From Apostichopus japonicus (lineage: Eukaryota; Echinodermata; Holothuroidea; Aspidochirotida; Stichopodidae), in the NCBI RefSeq assembly GCF_037975245.1, contig NC_092562.1, forward strand, positions 5,439,501 through 5,503,500: a DNA stretch of 64,000 nt, in the 5' to 3' direction. The notes under the pieces were generated by a model, which saw only the letters and a program-made list of their open reading frames with translations, was not told where the DNA came from and searched no databases. Of this stretch, positions 37,957 to 51,210 are shown piece after piece; positions within the stretch are counted from its first letter, which is position 1; the number at the start of each line of letters is the position of its first letter. A program made the translations under genes and the position numbers.

Positions 37957-40380
37957 TCTTTACGATAAGACATGTCTACTATATGATCACTCTTTTGGAA
38001 AGCGATTAAAGTGTTTTCTTCAAACATTCAAAGTGAATTCTAACAATATAGATTGCCGATACTATTATTATAGATCTAAGCTGTCATAAAGTGACTCTTA
38101 GAGAAGAGTTACTATTCTGAACACTCTCTAAGATTGTTGTCTCTCTCTCTCTATATGAAATAAAGCTCGTATGTAAAAAAGAAAAAAAATGAGGACAGTA
38201 TCCTGCCTACACTTTCTTCAATATATTCTTGGACTCAAATATAGTAACTTAGTTCATTTAGTTTGCCTCGAGGTTCCGAAATTCTCATTAATAGATTAAG
38301 ATTAGATTACAGAATCTGAACTGACAAATTAAGGAGGAATTCTTACAATTCAATGAAGATATCGTATGATTTTGCTTACCCGACAGTATCTTTCCAAATT
38401 GTGTACAGAGTAAACTGTATATTCTCTATTGCAGCCGTGGGGCTTTTATCTCTACTGCACCCGATACACACATATATATATGTATATATATATAAGAAAA
38501 CAACAGAACGAGATACAACTAACCTCATGTCCTATATTTAAACGAGTCACATTGTATCATATAAGGCAGACGACACTATTTTAATTATGTCTGTATTCCC
38601 ACAGAACAGAAATAGAACTTCATCACCTATAATTAACTATATACATTTATAGATGTAATATACACCTTTAGTAGTGCCCTGCAGGGCATAGCCGAACGGA
38701 TGTTATTTTGTCTTGTCATCCAAGTGAATGATATAATAGAATAACTTCTAACAGGTTGAAATACCAGAGAAAAGCCTTATTACGATATTTCAAACATATA
38801 GCTCCATATCCGAGTGAATTATAATACTTGCGACTGTTAACACATTACATTGAAGCTACATGGATTCGTCACGCTTGGTTCGTGCAATGTATAGTGGTTA
38901 CATATTTGGAAGCACTTCGTTGCTGGATGGTATAATAAAAGGTTAGACTTGTGTTTATTGTAACAAGTTATCATGTTTAACTATCTATGACAATATAGGA
39001 GTGGGGGACTGAATGTCGAAAATCATTCAACAAAACAAAAAATGTATATAAAAGCAACAATACTTACCTACAGCTCGTTCAGTCAACTGTTAATTGTATA
39101 GGTTTGTATAAGATATTGCCTACACCACTAGCTCCATTTCCATGTGATAAAAACCCCGAACAAACTGTTACCGAGAGATCTGGATAAGTTTAATCCGTTG
39201 TCGGAGGCTTGAAGAGAACCTTAAATATGTAAAGCCCTTCTATACACACTTATAAACAATTCACAAGGGATAAGTTGAAACTGGGTCTTATCGATAAGAA
39301 GTAAGTGCGACGACGATTGAATAACCCCCTATTAAGACTAAACTGATAAGAACCTTTGGACTCGGAAAGCTTGTTTATGGCAGGAAAGGTTAATTGGTCA
39401 TTTTGGCAAGCTCGATGAGCCGAGGACGCCAATGTTGGATGATAGAATCTATCACTGAGACGTATGAGGGTCATTTAGTCTTTATTAAACACACACAACT
39501 TTGACGAAACCCCTTTCGTCTGTTTGCAATAATGAAATATTATACAAGAATGCGCGGACTCCTTCTTCAGAAGACCGTTTTATTAAATTAATCTACAAAG
39601 AATACTTATCAAGGTCTGTAAATAAACGCTCCCTTTGGGAAAAGAGGGTAGCGTCCTAGATAATATATGTGTACCTATATGACCTCATTTTATTTTTTAT
39701 TTATGTTATTATATTGATAGGGAGGGGCAACTGACTTCGAAAATCAGTGTTGAGAAAGTAGAACAGAATGTATCCAATTGCCCATATAACTTTATGTGTT
39801 GTGTTGTGCGGCGAACAAATCATGGACGCCATCAATTATTTAATTAATTGAACTTATTAATGATGTGAGAACATATAAAGGGATTACTTAGCTTGAACAA
39901 TTACATCATATGTCAAATGTCGCTATCATTCCAACGATTGATTATATTATTCCTAACTGCTTTCCTGTGTCACGGTCAAGCAGTCTTCACACCCCCCTAA
40001 ATTATTTGGACCGCCATGTATATAAATATAATTATTTGAGCCTATGGGGACAACTTGGATCCATTTTCCTGAGTTTCAAAATCAAATCTGTTTTATATTA
40101 CGTTTGTTTTTCTTTTACCTCACGTTTCCATCACTTCTTCTTATTCCTTATTCTAATTATTGCATCATTTTAAGTGACGGTACGTAAGGTGTTCTAGTAT
40201 TTTGGGGAGGAAATCCAAAAGTCAATATTTACAAAGGGTATAAGACTGTGTACCCAGCGCGTTGATACCATAGAAGTGGCTGTTTCAAACCCGACACCCT
40301 CCCCTTATTTCTTTTAATGTCAGAAGTCGGAAGTCGGGTCTTGCACCCATGGACCCTGGAATGATAGGGTAAAGATAACT
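37957..40380. other. No gene seen
   Basis: AT-rich, with (TC)n near 38141-38152. Frames at 38353-38541, 39250-39474 (minus) and 39910-40173 show no motif. Confidence 0.4.
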
Positions 40381-40620
40381 TCAATGCTCCCTCTTCCAGG
40401 GCACGGACACCCCCAGCAGAGCTTTGAGATTCTCTTTCGGACATGTACTTGGTAGAAGAAATATCAGAAACTGCTGTAGCTTCCTCCGGGGACTGCTGCA
40501 GAGTTCCTCTATATGGCTCTGCCTTTCATCCCTCCCACAAGCCTCTGCAGTACATATGTGTGCGTCCGCGTGCTCAACACACACGGTAATGTTCAACTCT
40601 TCCCCTATATGAAGATGGCA
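40381..40620. other. GC-richer island of unknown origin
   Basis: Base composition rises sharply against its neighbours, and frames of 60-70 codons are open on both strands (40424-40612 plus, 40381-40596 minus, the latter Cys-rich). It ends in a CGATGACGATGATAATAATT-type tail. It could be an old retroelement piece or an exon. No specific family is recognised. Confidence 0.3.
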
Positions 40621-40871
40621 ACGACGATGACGATGATAATAATTAACTTGAATATTGATTGATACATTGGAATAAAACGAGGTAAGGTTTTGGATAAATT
40701 AATCATCGCCTGTGCCATCTTTGTGGAGGCCGACGCGATTGGCTTCAGACTTGAGTCATTTCAAAGATTTATATCACTATATAACCAGACGTCTGTCTTT
40801 GTTTGTGTATACGATCCTTACACAAGGAAATCCGTCAGTTTTTAGGCTTTGCCTCTATCTAAAAGCAGGTA

Positions 40872-40914
40872 GGGATTGAACCATGTAATTTTAAAGGAAA
40901 ATTCCACTATGCTA
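40872..40914 (-). mobile_element. Possible tRNA-like SINE head
   Basis: Read on minus, TAGCATAGTGG (A-box-like) is followed about 20 bases later by GGTTCAATCCC (B-box-like), roughly tRNA spacing. No acceptor stem can be drawn, so it is a decayed tRNA-derived promoter at best. Confidence 0.2.
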
Positions 40915-41124
40915 AAGTTCACTGTCTCAAAATTGATTTTTTTTTTCTTCAAACCTTTTACATCACTATAAACGAAAACCATTTCATACGGTAAGTGTGA
41001 GATGACGACGAAGTGGTGAATTCAGAGAATAATGAAAACTGTGTAAACAGTACAAATGTGTCTTTCAAGCACAGACCAGCAAAAGGTACACAAAACAAGA
41101 ATTTTTTTCAAGTTGGCGTTCTAT

Positions 41125-41200
41125 TTAGGGTTGTACAGCGCTATTGAATACTTCGTAGATTTTAGCGCTTTATAAGTTCATTTATTATTATTATTATTAA
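41125..41200 (+). mobile_element. L2-like LINE/SINE 3' tail
   Basis: GTACAGCGCTATTGAATAC, then TTAGCGCTTTATAAGTTCAT, then (ATT)n. Two AGCGCT words before TATAA and an ATT tail are typical of L2-clade 3' ends and of SINEs that use L2 machinery. No upstream body is recognised, so this is probably a 5'-truncated insertion. Confidence 0.5.
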
Positions 41201-41399
41201 GTTATTCTTCTTGATGACATCACAGACTGCAACTTCAACACCAGGAATAAACACTTTTTATTTGTCAAACAGGAAAAGTCCCCTCAAAAAGTTATATTCA
41301 AGTTCATGAACAAAATAATTAGGTGAGATTTTCAACAGGTCGTATGGAATGTATTCATATTCCTAGTGGTTATCACACTATCGGCCACATCGGCATATG
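41201..41399. other. No gene seen
   Basis: Sequence between two retroelement fragments. The short plus frame 41323-41544 overlaps the SINE in antisense. Confidence 0.4.
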
Positions 41400-41634
41400 T
41401 ATTGTTTTGAGATTCTCCTACAAGCAGGAACTCGCGAAGAAGCCATCGTTGGCTTATCAAAGCCGCCAGCTGACCGAAATCAGTCTCTTACATTCATATT
41501 TAACGTCCATGATTATGAATTGTCAATTGCCAACAACTCTGTAACTGGACGACCTACATTAATCTGGGAGTGACTCGAACTGGGGACCTAATGATTGGAA
41601 GGCACCGGCGTTAACCACTGAGCTAACACTCCAT
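41400..41634 (-). mobile_element. tRNA-derived SINE
   Basis: On minus, GGAGTGTTAGCTCAGTGGTT starts at about 41632. It contains an A box (TAGCTCAGTGG) and, about 40 bases on, GGTCCCCAGTTCGAGTCACT with a B box. The 5' and 3' ends of the head pair as a partial acceptor stem (GGAGT/ACTCC), but D- and anticodon-stem pairing is poor, so it is not a functional tRNA. The body continues to lower coordinates; its end near 41400 is a guess. Confidence 0.65.
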
Positions 41635-42376
41635 ATCCCTTTAAACGGTGTCACTGACTCAGATAAAAGTTTATACAGTGTCATTTTTATGATTTATAAA
41701 CAAGAAGTTGTTACGATCGGTATGATGGCCTAATGAAACCAAGGCTTCCTTCCGAACTTTCCTCACTAATTGGCGGTCGAAATGTCTTTGTTTAAACACA
41801 TGAGCTTTGTGAAATAGGTCTGTACTATCAATTTCGATCGAAGAGACATGATTAAAAAAAGTTAAAAAAGAAAGAAAAAGGGGGCTGAAAAAAATGAAGA
41901 GCTGTGAATTTCTTTTGATAATTTTTTTATTTTTTTTATTTTGCCACAATACACAGCTCTATGAAAGGTTAAAAGGATTGGGAGATAGAGAACACATCAG
42001 TCCGTACCTCCTCCAAGTGCTACTCGGTATCAGAGGCTTCTAGAGTAATTAATTATATCACCGAACACCCTTTTCCGCTCATTTTTCCTTCAAGATTTTC
42101 CCTGCACGTAATTGCATCCGAGTCGCGAGGCTTCTGGCCCATATTAACCCCTAACCCCCACCCCCAAAAGTCTGACATGCCCGGCACAATATATGGGCGG
42201 TACTGTTATAATTGCAACGAAAACTTTGGCTGTTTTTCTTCTCATAGTCTGCATGCGATGCGGCCATGAAAAAAAAATAATAAGTTCGAATTGTATTGAC
42301 TCGTCGGTTTGAAATATTGTAGACTACAACATTTTGTATGTTCATACGAATCATCGTGGAGCTGTGTTATATTGCT

Positions 42377-42736
42377 CAGTGGCGTAGGAAGGTACTTTTG
42401 AGAGGGGGGCTGAAGACTGATGGCCGGCCTGGGGGAGGGGTCTAAGGGGAGGGGGTGTCCCCCTGCCCTTTGGATTTTTCTTTGCATTTCCAGGTGGCCT
42501 CAGATGCAATTTGGTGCAATAAAGCACACTTCAACACTCACTCCATTTTGTAAAGAATTTTGCATTTTCACGTGGCCTTAGATGCAATTTGGTGCTCCAA
42601 ATGAGATTTTTTTTCTCATTTGGAAATGAAAAAGGGGTTTTCTGACTTGCGGAGCGGGGGGGCGGAATTATACTTCCGCCCCCATATTTTTCACTGGGGG
42701 GCTGGCGCCCCCAGCCCCCCGGTTCCTACGCCCTTG
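42377..42736 (-). mobile_element. hAT-like miniature element, family 1 copy C
   Basis: 360 bp in inverse orientation to copies A and B. Ends CAGTGGCGTAGGAAGG and CAAGGGCGTAGGAACC. A perfect 8-bp duplication atattgct lies at 42369-42376 and 42737-42744. It contains the CTCATTTGG hairpin, the duplicated GATGCAATTTGGTGC word and G/C tracts inside both ends. No transposase frame. Confidence 0.95.
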
Positions 42737-42744
42737 ATATTGCT

Positions 42745-43419
42745 CGCCTATTGTTACAATACCCCCACACATATTGAAACTTTGAAGTTACAGAATTCTC
42801 TCCCATCCTGCAAAGCTAGATCCTTCGTTGTACCTCCTAGAAGTGGTTCACTTACGTAAAACTGTTCATCTTTCACGGCCTTAACTTTCAGCGGAACCTG
42901 CATTTAAAAGGGAATTGTTTACATTCAGGTTGTTAAGAATTGATTTGTTTATTTCACCTCCACTTAGCTACAATCTCCATGGTTGCAATGCGAAGGCTGC
43001 AAGCAAAATGGCGGTAAGAAATATTTCAATGTGATATAAAAGTGCATTTCGCGGCTAAAAGGTACTTATTTTGTTTGCTTCCCCTGTGACGTCACACCGA
43101 CATCCACATCCATAAGGAAGGATGTTTTGTGACGTACGAATTGAAACAGTTTCCAAGAATTGATTACCACTTTTGTCAATAAAAGATATATTTAGTAAAA
43201 AGTGTTCCATCAAAAGAGGAATTTGACGGTCGCTGTACCTAACTTGTAGAGAACCAACTGAAGTCACGTGTTCACAATATTAACAGCATGATATAGCCTA
43301 CGGGGGTTAGCATTGTGATTATGCAAGAATGGACACCATTAAAACAGAATATTGAGTCAGCATTTGTACTAAACCGACCAATTTTTGCTCAAACTAACAA
43401 ATATACTTAAGTTGATTAG
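42745..43419. other. No gene seen
   Basis: AT-rich. A GTGACGTCAC palindrome lies at 43086-43095. Confidence 0.4.
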
Positions 43420-44195
43420 ACTCAGACACGCTGTTACGTGTGTATTCACCAAGTGACGACTCAGACAAACTGTTACGTGTTCACCAAGTGAAGACTCAGA
43501 TACGCTGTTACGTGTATTCACCAAGTGACGACTCAGACACGTTGTTACGTGTGTTTTCACCAAGTGACGACTCAGACACGCTGTTACGTGTTTTCACCAA
43601 GTGACGACTCAGACACACTGTTAAGTGTTTCACCAAGTGACGACTCAGACACGCTGTTACGTGTTTCACCAAGTGACGACTCAGACACACTGTTACGTGT
43701 GTTTCACCAAGTGACGACTAAGACACGCTGTTACGTGTATTCACCAAGTGATGACTCAGACACTATGTTAAGTGTTTCACCAAGTGACGACTCAGACACA
43801 ATGTAACGTGTATTCACCAAGTGACGACTCAGACACGCTGTTACGTGTTTTCACCAAGTGACGACTCAGACACACTGTTACGTGTTAAACCAAGTGACGA
43901 CTCAGACACTCTGTTACGTGTGTTTTCACCAAGTGACGACTAAGACACTATGTTAAGTGTTTCACCAAGTGACGACTCAGACACAATGTAACGTGTATTC
44001 ACCAAGTTACGACTCAGACACGCTGTTACGCGTGTTTAACCAAGTGACGACTTAGACGCGCTGTTACATGTTTAACCAAGTGACGACTCAGACACTCTGT
44101 TACGTGTGTTTTCACCAAGTGACGACTCAAACACACTGTTACGTGTTTCACCAAGTGACGACTAAGACACGCTGTTACGTGTTTCACCAAGTGAT
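43420..44195. repeat. About 37-bp satellite with higher-order structure, about 21 copies
   Basis: The unit is GTGACGACTCAGACACGCTG plus TTACGTGTTTTCACCAA, with lengths varying by a few bases. Variant units recur at an offset of about 185 bp, or five units: the ACTATGTTAAGTG unit at 43762 and 43947, and the TAAACCAAG/CACTCTG unit at about 43886 and 44072. Frames over it are repeat translations. Confidence 0.95.
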
Positions 44196-45640
44196 AATTG
44201 TAGTTCATTATTTTGGTACATTTTGCTTCGAAATATTATTCCTCTTTTACCCCTTCACAAAAATAGTATGACCACTCGATATGATTGTTTTACCCTATAT
44301 TAACCCCCCCCCCCTCCCTCTCCCTCTTCAATTAATGCAAGTTAACTCAATTTCAGTTCAGCGTCACAAGAGGTGTGAGGTGGGCAGCATTTTAAACACA
44401 TTACCAGTGAAGTGTAACATCTGATACCCAAGTAGGTAGAAGAAGGATGGAACTGAAAGACAATATTTATTACACGAAAATTAAAAAACAAATGCCAGTG
44501 GTACAAGTAAAATGATGAAAAAGGACACATGATTCGACATAATAACCACGAGGTACATTATTTTATTATTGAAACATTATTTGCCCAGAAGGAATCTTGT
44601 GAACCTTGCTGTCCCTCACGCGCAGAATTATTAATAAAGTTTAGTCGTTCAACAGAAAGCATAGCATGACAGGTTAAGATGTGATGACAAGATTATCGCT
44701 TATTAAAGTGTTACTATTAAATTTGCGAATTTAAAACATTAAAACGTTAGTGATTATACCTTCTTCTGTGTAATTATCCTCGCTTATTGAATTTGTTTCT
44801 CCTTTGACTTACTGCTCCCCGCCCGCCCCCCCCCCCCCCCTTTAACTCTCAAACAGACGAACTACTTACACCGTCGGCTAAGCTCTGCACAGCTGCACAT
44901 AAAACAGACAAGATATATAATAATCTCTTCCCACTTCTATCTATCTGGGTAAGATCGGCTGCCGAGATGAATTTATCACTAAAAAGAAAAGAAAAGAAAG
45001 GAATGTTTAATTGAAGTACAAACGTGATCAAACTGCAATGTTCAGTTTACATTTTCATTTCATGACACGTCGGAACTTGTGTGTTTATTTTGGCGTTTTA
45101 CGTTAAAGTGAAGCGGTCACTCTAATGGCTCTCAATTGATCTTTTTATCTGTAGGACGTATAAAGCGTTTGTGATAGTATACAAACCATTTAAACACATG
45201 CACCCTGCCATTTGTGTTGAAAGATGGTGCTATCATACTCTATCGTTAAAAGAAGTACCCGAATACAGACTTGTAATTAGTCGGCCGTATTCAGGATAGT
45301 TACCTGTACTAGTATACGGGTACTCGCACTAGCGGACGGGTACTCGAATAGTAACATATAGGAACTAGTACAAAACTATAAACGCACATTACCCGTGCTG
45401 AAAACCTTCTTCGTTTAGTACTTGTACTCATATCAAGGTGAATTGTGTACTTATACTGTTGCACTCGTGCTATAAATCTACGGGAGACTTAATAATATGT
45501 TCACCGAAATCTCACCAGGAGGGAATGGAATAAGACAGAATTTTCGCAATTGTTAGAAAACACTGCCTTATTGTTGTTAGACACACATTGTCTCTGTATA
45601 CTTGGTTAATAAAAGGTAAACTGGTGATTGTGACGTCAGC
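44196..45640. other. No gene seen
   Basis: C runs at 44304-44314 and 44826-44840. GGGTACTCG words at 45318-45345 echo those near 22800 and 23260. TGACGTCA at 45631-45638. Confidence 0.4.
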
Positions 45641-45850
45641 CAGTGGCGGAGATTTCTTGTCAGAAGTGGGGGGGGGGGGGGGTTGCAGGCCATTGATGAA
45701 ATAAAAAGTCATAACTGCTGGCTCACTATCTAAGTGGAGCGCCACCATAAGTTGGCGCGAAGTGCACAAGAATTTTTTGGCAAATATTGCCTCCCAGATT
45801 GCAGTAAATGGCACTGCACTGCCCAGGCCTGGAAAAGCTGCATTTAACCA
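45641..45850 (-). mobile_element. hAT-like fragment with the shared module
   Basis: One end is CAGTGGCGGAGATTTCTTG at 45641, followed by a 15-G run (45668-45682). The shared module follows in reverse: CACTATCTAAGTGGAGCGCC, a hairpin, then AATTTTTTGGCAAATATTGCC. It matches the right side of the nested element at 21811-22663 over about 110 bp. The other end is not found, so it is treated as truncated. Confidence 0.7.
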
Positions 45851-47265
45851 TTTCATATTTTGACAATTGAAATCTCATGTTCTGTCACTGATGTGTTACT
45901 ATAATGAAAAGCAAGATTTTTCGTTTTTTTCATGTTGTATTCTCAACTTGTAAATAAACGGTCACCATGGATTATATAGCCTATTGGCCGTATCCAATCA
46001 ACTTTTTCTGAATCGCATGCGCTCTACCAGTGCAACATATAGGATATTACAGTAAAATTCATTTCAATGCAGTTTTCCCGCGTGGGTGCAAAATATTCTG
46101 AAGTACCGTATGTTGTTTTATTATAGCTGTCCTTGATACTCTCAGTCAGTTACAGCATAATAGTTCTACACTAACCATATCACAGGTTTACACACAGGAA
46201 ACAAAGTCTAAAACCTAATTAACATTTGAGTTCAGGTGAGTTTTCACATGATTCAAGTGAAGTTTCCAAACATATTCTTTCTTGTTTGCAGCGACCTTCC
46301 TGCAAATTCCCAAGCTAGTTGGATAATGTCCTCCGCATGCAGCTTTTTCTTGTGCACGTTACATACGGCCACATGGTTGGTTGACGTCAGTTATGCATAA
46401 CTATCGTCCCGTGCGGTCTAAACAAACTTAAAACAAATTAAACTTAAACCAATTAACAAACATAAACCGTAACCCTATAGGCTTTTGAATCGATCATGTT
46501 TTGATCATTCTTTTCTTGATTTTTGTTTGGAATTCACTGACTCTTTATGACCCACGAACAAGTCTGACCATGATTATAGGCCAACATACTTGCATTTGTA
46601 GAGAGTTTCCTTTCGTAAGTATGACTCACTGACGATTAAAAACAGTAGTGCCCATATCGAAAATTGGGTGGGCCGGTGGCCATAGCAAGTTAGCAACGGG
46701 CAGTTATTTCAATCTACAGTCATCACATACTCCAAACTTTGCCAAAATAGTCCTAACTCCTAAGGTAGTCCCCTACAACACAACCAATGTAATTATCAAT
46801 TCATGCCTAAAAACAATTAGAGTACATATTTACCAAACGGTGCTGTGTAAGACGTAAGGCACGTGCGGCGAAATCGACCTCGCATTGATAGTGCCAAAGC
46901 GCGCTAGCCTAGCGACAGATTTCGACACTGATATTGCCGACGTACAATGTACTTAGAAACACCTCGTTGAAGTTGGCAAGTGTATAAAGTTCCAAAGCTA
47001 TTCAACAGCAACAAAACGTTATTTTGTGTATGTCTGTTGTGGGGTGAAGTTAGCGCTATGAGCTACAAGTTCCAATGCGCAAGGTGGGGGAAAGGGGCTA
47101 GAAATAATGTGTGGGTCAATTCTAACTCGGTTTTCGGTCGTTAATTGTTGATGTATCAGGTAAAAGGTTGAAATGACTTTAACAATTTCAAATTTAATAA
47201 TTTGATTTATTATGCCATTTGGCATCATAACATAGGCTATTACAGAACATTACTGGCAAAAATTA
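45851..47265. other. No gene seen
   Basis: TGACGTCA at 46382-46389. Frames at 46648-46857 and 47019-47228 (minus) lack motifs. Confidence 0.4.
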
Positions 47266-47356
47266 GGGGGGGGGGGGTTGATTGTGTGGGCCAACACCCC
47301 CCTCTTCAAAAAGTGGGGGTTAACCCCCCCCCCACCCCCCTGTTTCTCCGCCCATG
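47266..47356 (-). mobile_element. Possible hAT-type terminus with G/C tracts
   Basis: Read on minus from 47356, CATGGGCGGAGAAACAGGGG begins a G-rich segment that can pair with a C-rich segment on its far side. The CATGGGCGGAG end resembles CAGTGGCGGAG ends elsewhere in the window. No opposite end or duplication is identified. Confidence 0.25.
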
Positions 47357-47803
47357 GCGTCAGCCAATCATTACATGTCAAAGGCAATTGTTGTCAACCC
47401 CGGAACATGAAGGATGTTACACCTGCATCTTAACGACCCGAGCGCTCATATCAACACATGCGCATGCTCAGGAACCGAATGGGTAACAGATAATGCTGAA
47501 TTGTGGTTGACATTGAATGCTAACACCCACACGGTCGGTGCATTGAACATATGAGCGCAAAACTGGTGTACTGACTGGGTCATGAATGCCAAAAAAGATA
47601 TATGTTTCGAAAGAAAAATGAAATAAGCAAAATAAAACTTAAACCTTGTTCATTCGAAATTCGACTTCAAAAAATACTTTATTTTATTTTATTTCTGGCA
47701 AAGAAATGAAAGTTACTGTCTGACACTCTTTCGCAAGGTTCTCGGTGTTTTTACCTTCTTGTGGATGAATCTAGCTCGAATAGTTAAATAGAATACAGTT
47801 TGT

Positions 47804-48324
<521 letters not shown>

Positions 48325-51066
48325 ATCAATTTATATAGATGTATGGAATGTTTCGTATTATACTTCAATTTATTTGTCAACCCAAAGCAATAGAGATCTA
48401 CATTAAAAAAATATCTTTGAGAAGCGTGTGTGACTAGTGTCGCCATCAAATATTCATGTCTTATTATTAATATATACATGACTTAATACATAAATATCTA
48501 GCCGGAACTGACACTACAGTTAGTTACGTCACCTTGTTGTGAGGATTACAAAACACTCGTAGTTTTATTGTTTTAGTCAGGCTTCAAGTGTACCCTAATT
48601 GTGAAACATTTGACGTCATTCTTTATTATAATTATCAAGTAGCTATACTTGTATTTTTTGAAATTACCCAAGAACCCCAAAACAACAATAATAACTAGTT
48701 CAAATATTCACGTTGAACACCCACGACTTCAACAAGTCTCCTTATTTAGCAAATAACTATGTGCGATTTTCATTTAAATTTTATGCAAATTTCGCATCGT
48801 CACGTTTTAAGAAAATACTTAACTTCAAAGGGAAATTTCCCCTTGAAGATGTTGTGTATATCGGATGCAAATAGCGTGTACACATCCATTATGCGATTAT
48901 TAAGCCTAGAAGCAAAACTTGTATAGTGTCTTATACGCTTGTCTTGCAACATGAGCTGGATTCGCCCTTGGTGATCTGAAATTACAGTAGAATTTAAAGT
49001 TCCCAATTTCCCAAGCATTGGATCATAGTGAGTGACGTTAAATTGTTCCGAGGAGAGGTATCGCAGGGGCTGCTGTTATATCTATAAAGACAAACGGAAT
49101 TTATTCACACTGATAAATAATTTGAAGTCATTGGAAATCAGCTTTCAACTCCCTTCTGTGTCATGTACTTTTTGATCTGTGAGCATAATTAATGTAGAGT
49201 AAGTAGTATTGCTCCAACGTTCTAATTTATTACCTGACGCACGTTTTACCACGATTAATTAGTACACGAGCACCTATAAATTATTCAACTGTGCATGTGT
49301 AATGATTTTAAAGCCTATTTCATCTTCCACAAAAATGAGTTATGAATGTCATGTTGTATGATGTGTGATAATGTGCTTGCCACTATAGGAGTGTAATTAA
49401 TTTATAATTAACCTCAGTAGTTAATGGTTAAAGACTATAGGGTAAAGGCTTCGTTAACAATAGAACAGACGTGCTCAAGACGGTCTAATAGTATATTTAT
49501 AATCAAGTATTTGGCGCCGAGGACAGTTTCCATCCAACCCGTGACGAGAATAATGTTACCGTGAGATTTGAATACAAGATAACTAGAATTTAATAATGTG
49601 AAAATTGTTGCAAAAGAAGTTACACACTAAAAGGGTATTACATTTAAAGATATTTTGCAGTAATATATACAGAATATAGATAACATACATAAATATCTTT
49701 ATCAAACCCTGCTCTGCACTGTGCATATATATGTATATACATATAAATATATGTGTGTGTGTAGCCACCCAGCTGACAGACATGTGTGTAGCCACCCAAC
49801 TTACCGACATATTTACATGTCTAAGGCACATATATGTGAAGTAAAGGTTTGGTTTGGTGCTGTGTTTTATGATAAAAATTGTCTCTTGTAACGTTGGAAC
49901 TGATGCAAGCAATATTTTGCTGGTATATTTTTGGCAATATTAGTCAATCTTTTACCAATCATCATAACGACAATTGTCCAAGTCTATTCCCCTCATGAAG
50001 CATCGACATAGAGTTATACACCGTGATTTCTTCTCTTTTTTAAAACAGTTAAAAAGCTCGACAAGTCTGCTGTTTAATAACTTAGTTCGTGACAGTATGT
50101 CACTGTAATGTACAGAACTAATGCACTTACAAGTTTAGCACCGTGTTTTTTCATTCTTACTATTATATGTGGTCGCAGACACTTCAGTACAGGGATTGAT
50201 TGATTGATGGACAAAGGGTGAACAAAAGTTACGATGAAATCGCAGCATTTAAAATGTCTTTAGTTCATATTTCTCTCAGTCAGAGCCAAAGGATAGGTCA
50301 GTCGATTTCAGATCGTGAGACGGCGTTTTATAAACACCAAGAAATCTCATCGATGCTCCGTTCTGTCTTTAAGAAAGAGAGAGATTTCATTTCGTAGTAG
50401 TGTGTGGCATTGTCGATAGGACACCATTTCTTTCTTGCAGTATTCCTGAAATAGCTGAGTAAACATCAGATTTGTTGCTGTAAGGATTACCAAACAACAA
50501 CAGCAAGAAAAGGGAAACAATTAATTGTAACAAGAGTGTCAAAATGCTTGTTCCTTCGGGCACGGTAAGGAAGTTTTCTTTCTTGTAAATAACTTTCTCA
50601 ACTTTTGCTTTTGTATTTAACTCTAATTAATTATATATGTCGTCATAGTGACGTAAAGAGGGCCAAGGGATGCAGTTACGTGCTTTAGTGTAATCCACAA
50701 TTTGAGCTTAGGAGCGTTGTCAGGATGTTAATGAGTGGTCAGAGGGGGTGGGGTGGGGGGTGGGGTGTACATAGTAATATCCGTAAGGTTTATAAAACTA
50801 TTCTTCCCCTAAATATTTATGGCTATCGGCGAGGACAAAAGGTAAGGCGTTTATAAGATAAAGTGAGAAAATGTTCTCTGATGACTTGGTCGCATGCAAA
50901 GAGATACCTTGGTTCCCGAAGTATCGGATCTCCATTTTGTCAAGGAGATTAAATCGATTAGAGGGTATAGTTTGACAGTTTTTGCAAGTTTAATTTCGGG
51001 ATTAGCTATACGCGTTTGCCGTACTGCCAAATGTACAGAACAATACTATTTATATGGTAGACAATT
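48325..51066. other. 2.7 kb without a recognised gene
   Basis: TGACGTCA at 48611-48618. A doubled TGTGTGTAGCCACCCA lies at 49754 and 49783, next to (TG)n. A G-rich stretch lies at 50743-50767. No exon is recognised. Confidence 0.4.
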
Positions 51067-51210
51067 CAGTGGCGGGGCGTCCATACAGTCAGAGGGGGCG
51101 GATGCCCACCCCCCCCTGACGGGACTCAAATGGACTGCTGACGCCCTTTTCAGCTTTTTACCACTTTTTACTTATTCGCGATTATTGACTTTTTTATTGC
51201 GCTCTCAAAC
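51067..51210 (+). mobile_element. hAT-like family 2 copy c, truncated
   Basis: Starts CAGTGGCGGGGCGTCC and follows the family 2 consensus through TTTTTATTGCGCTCTCAAA, then departs at about 51210. No right end is found before the next element. A plus frame of 187 codons crosses it but is not a recognised protein. Confidence 0.8.

Noticed and set aside
41565-41634. tRNA gene
   Set aside because: A and B boxes are present, but the D and anticodon stems do not pair well and a SINE-like body follows.
43420-44195. 37-bp repeats as a possible CRISPR array
   Set aside because: No spacers; the whole period is conserved, so it is a satellite.
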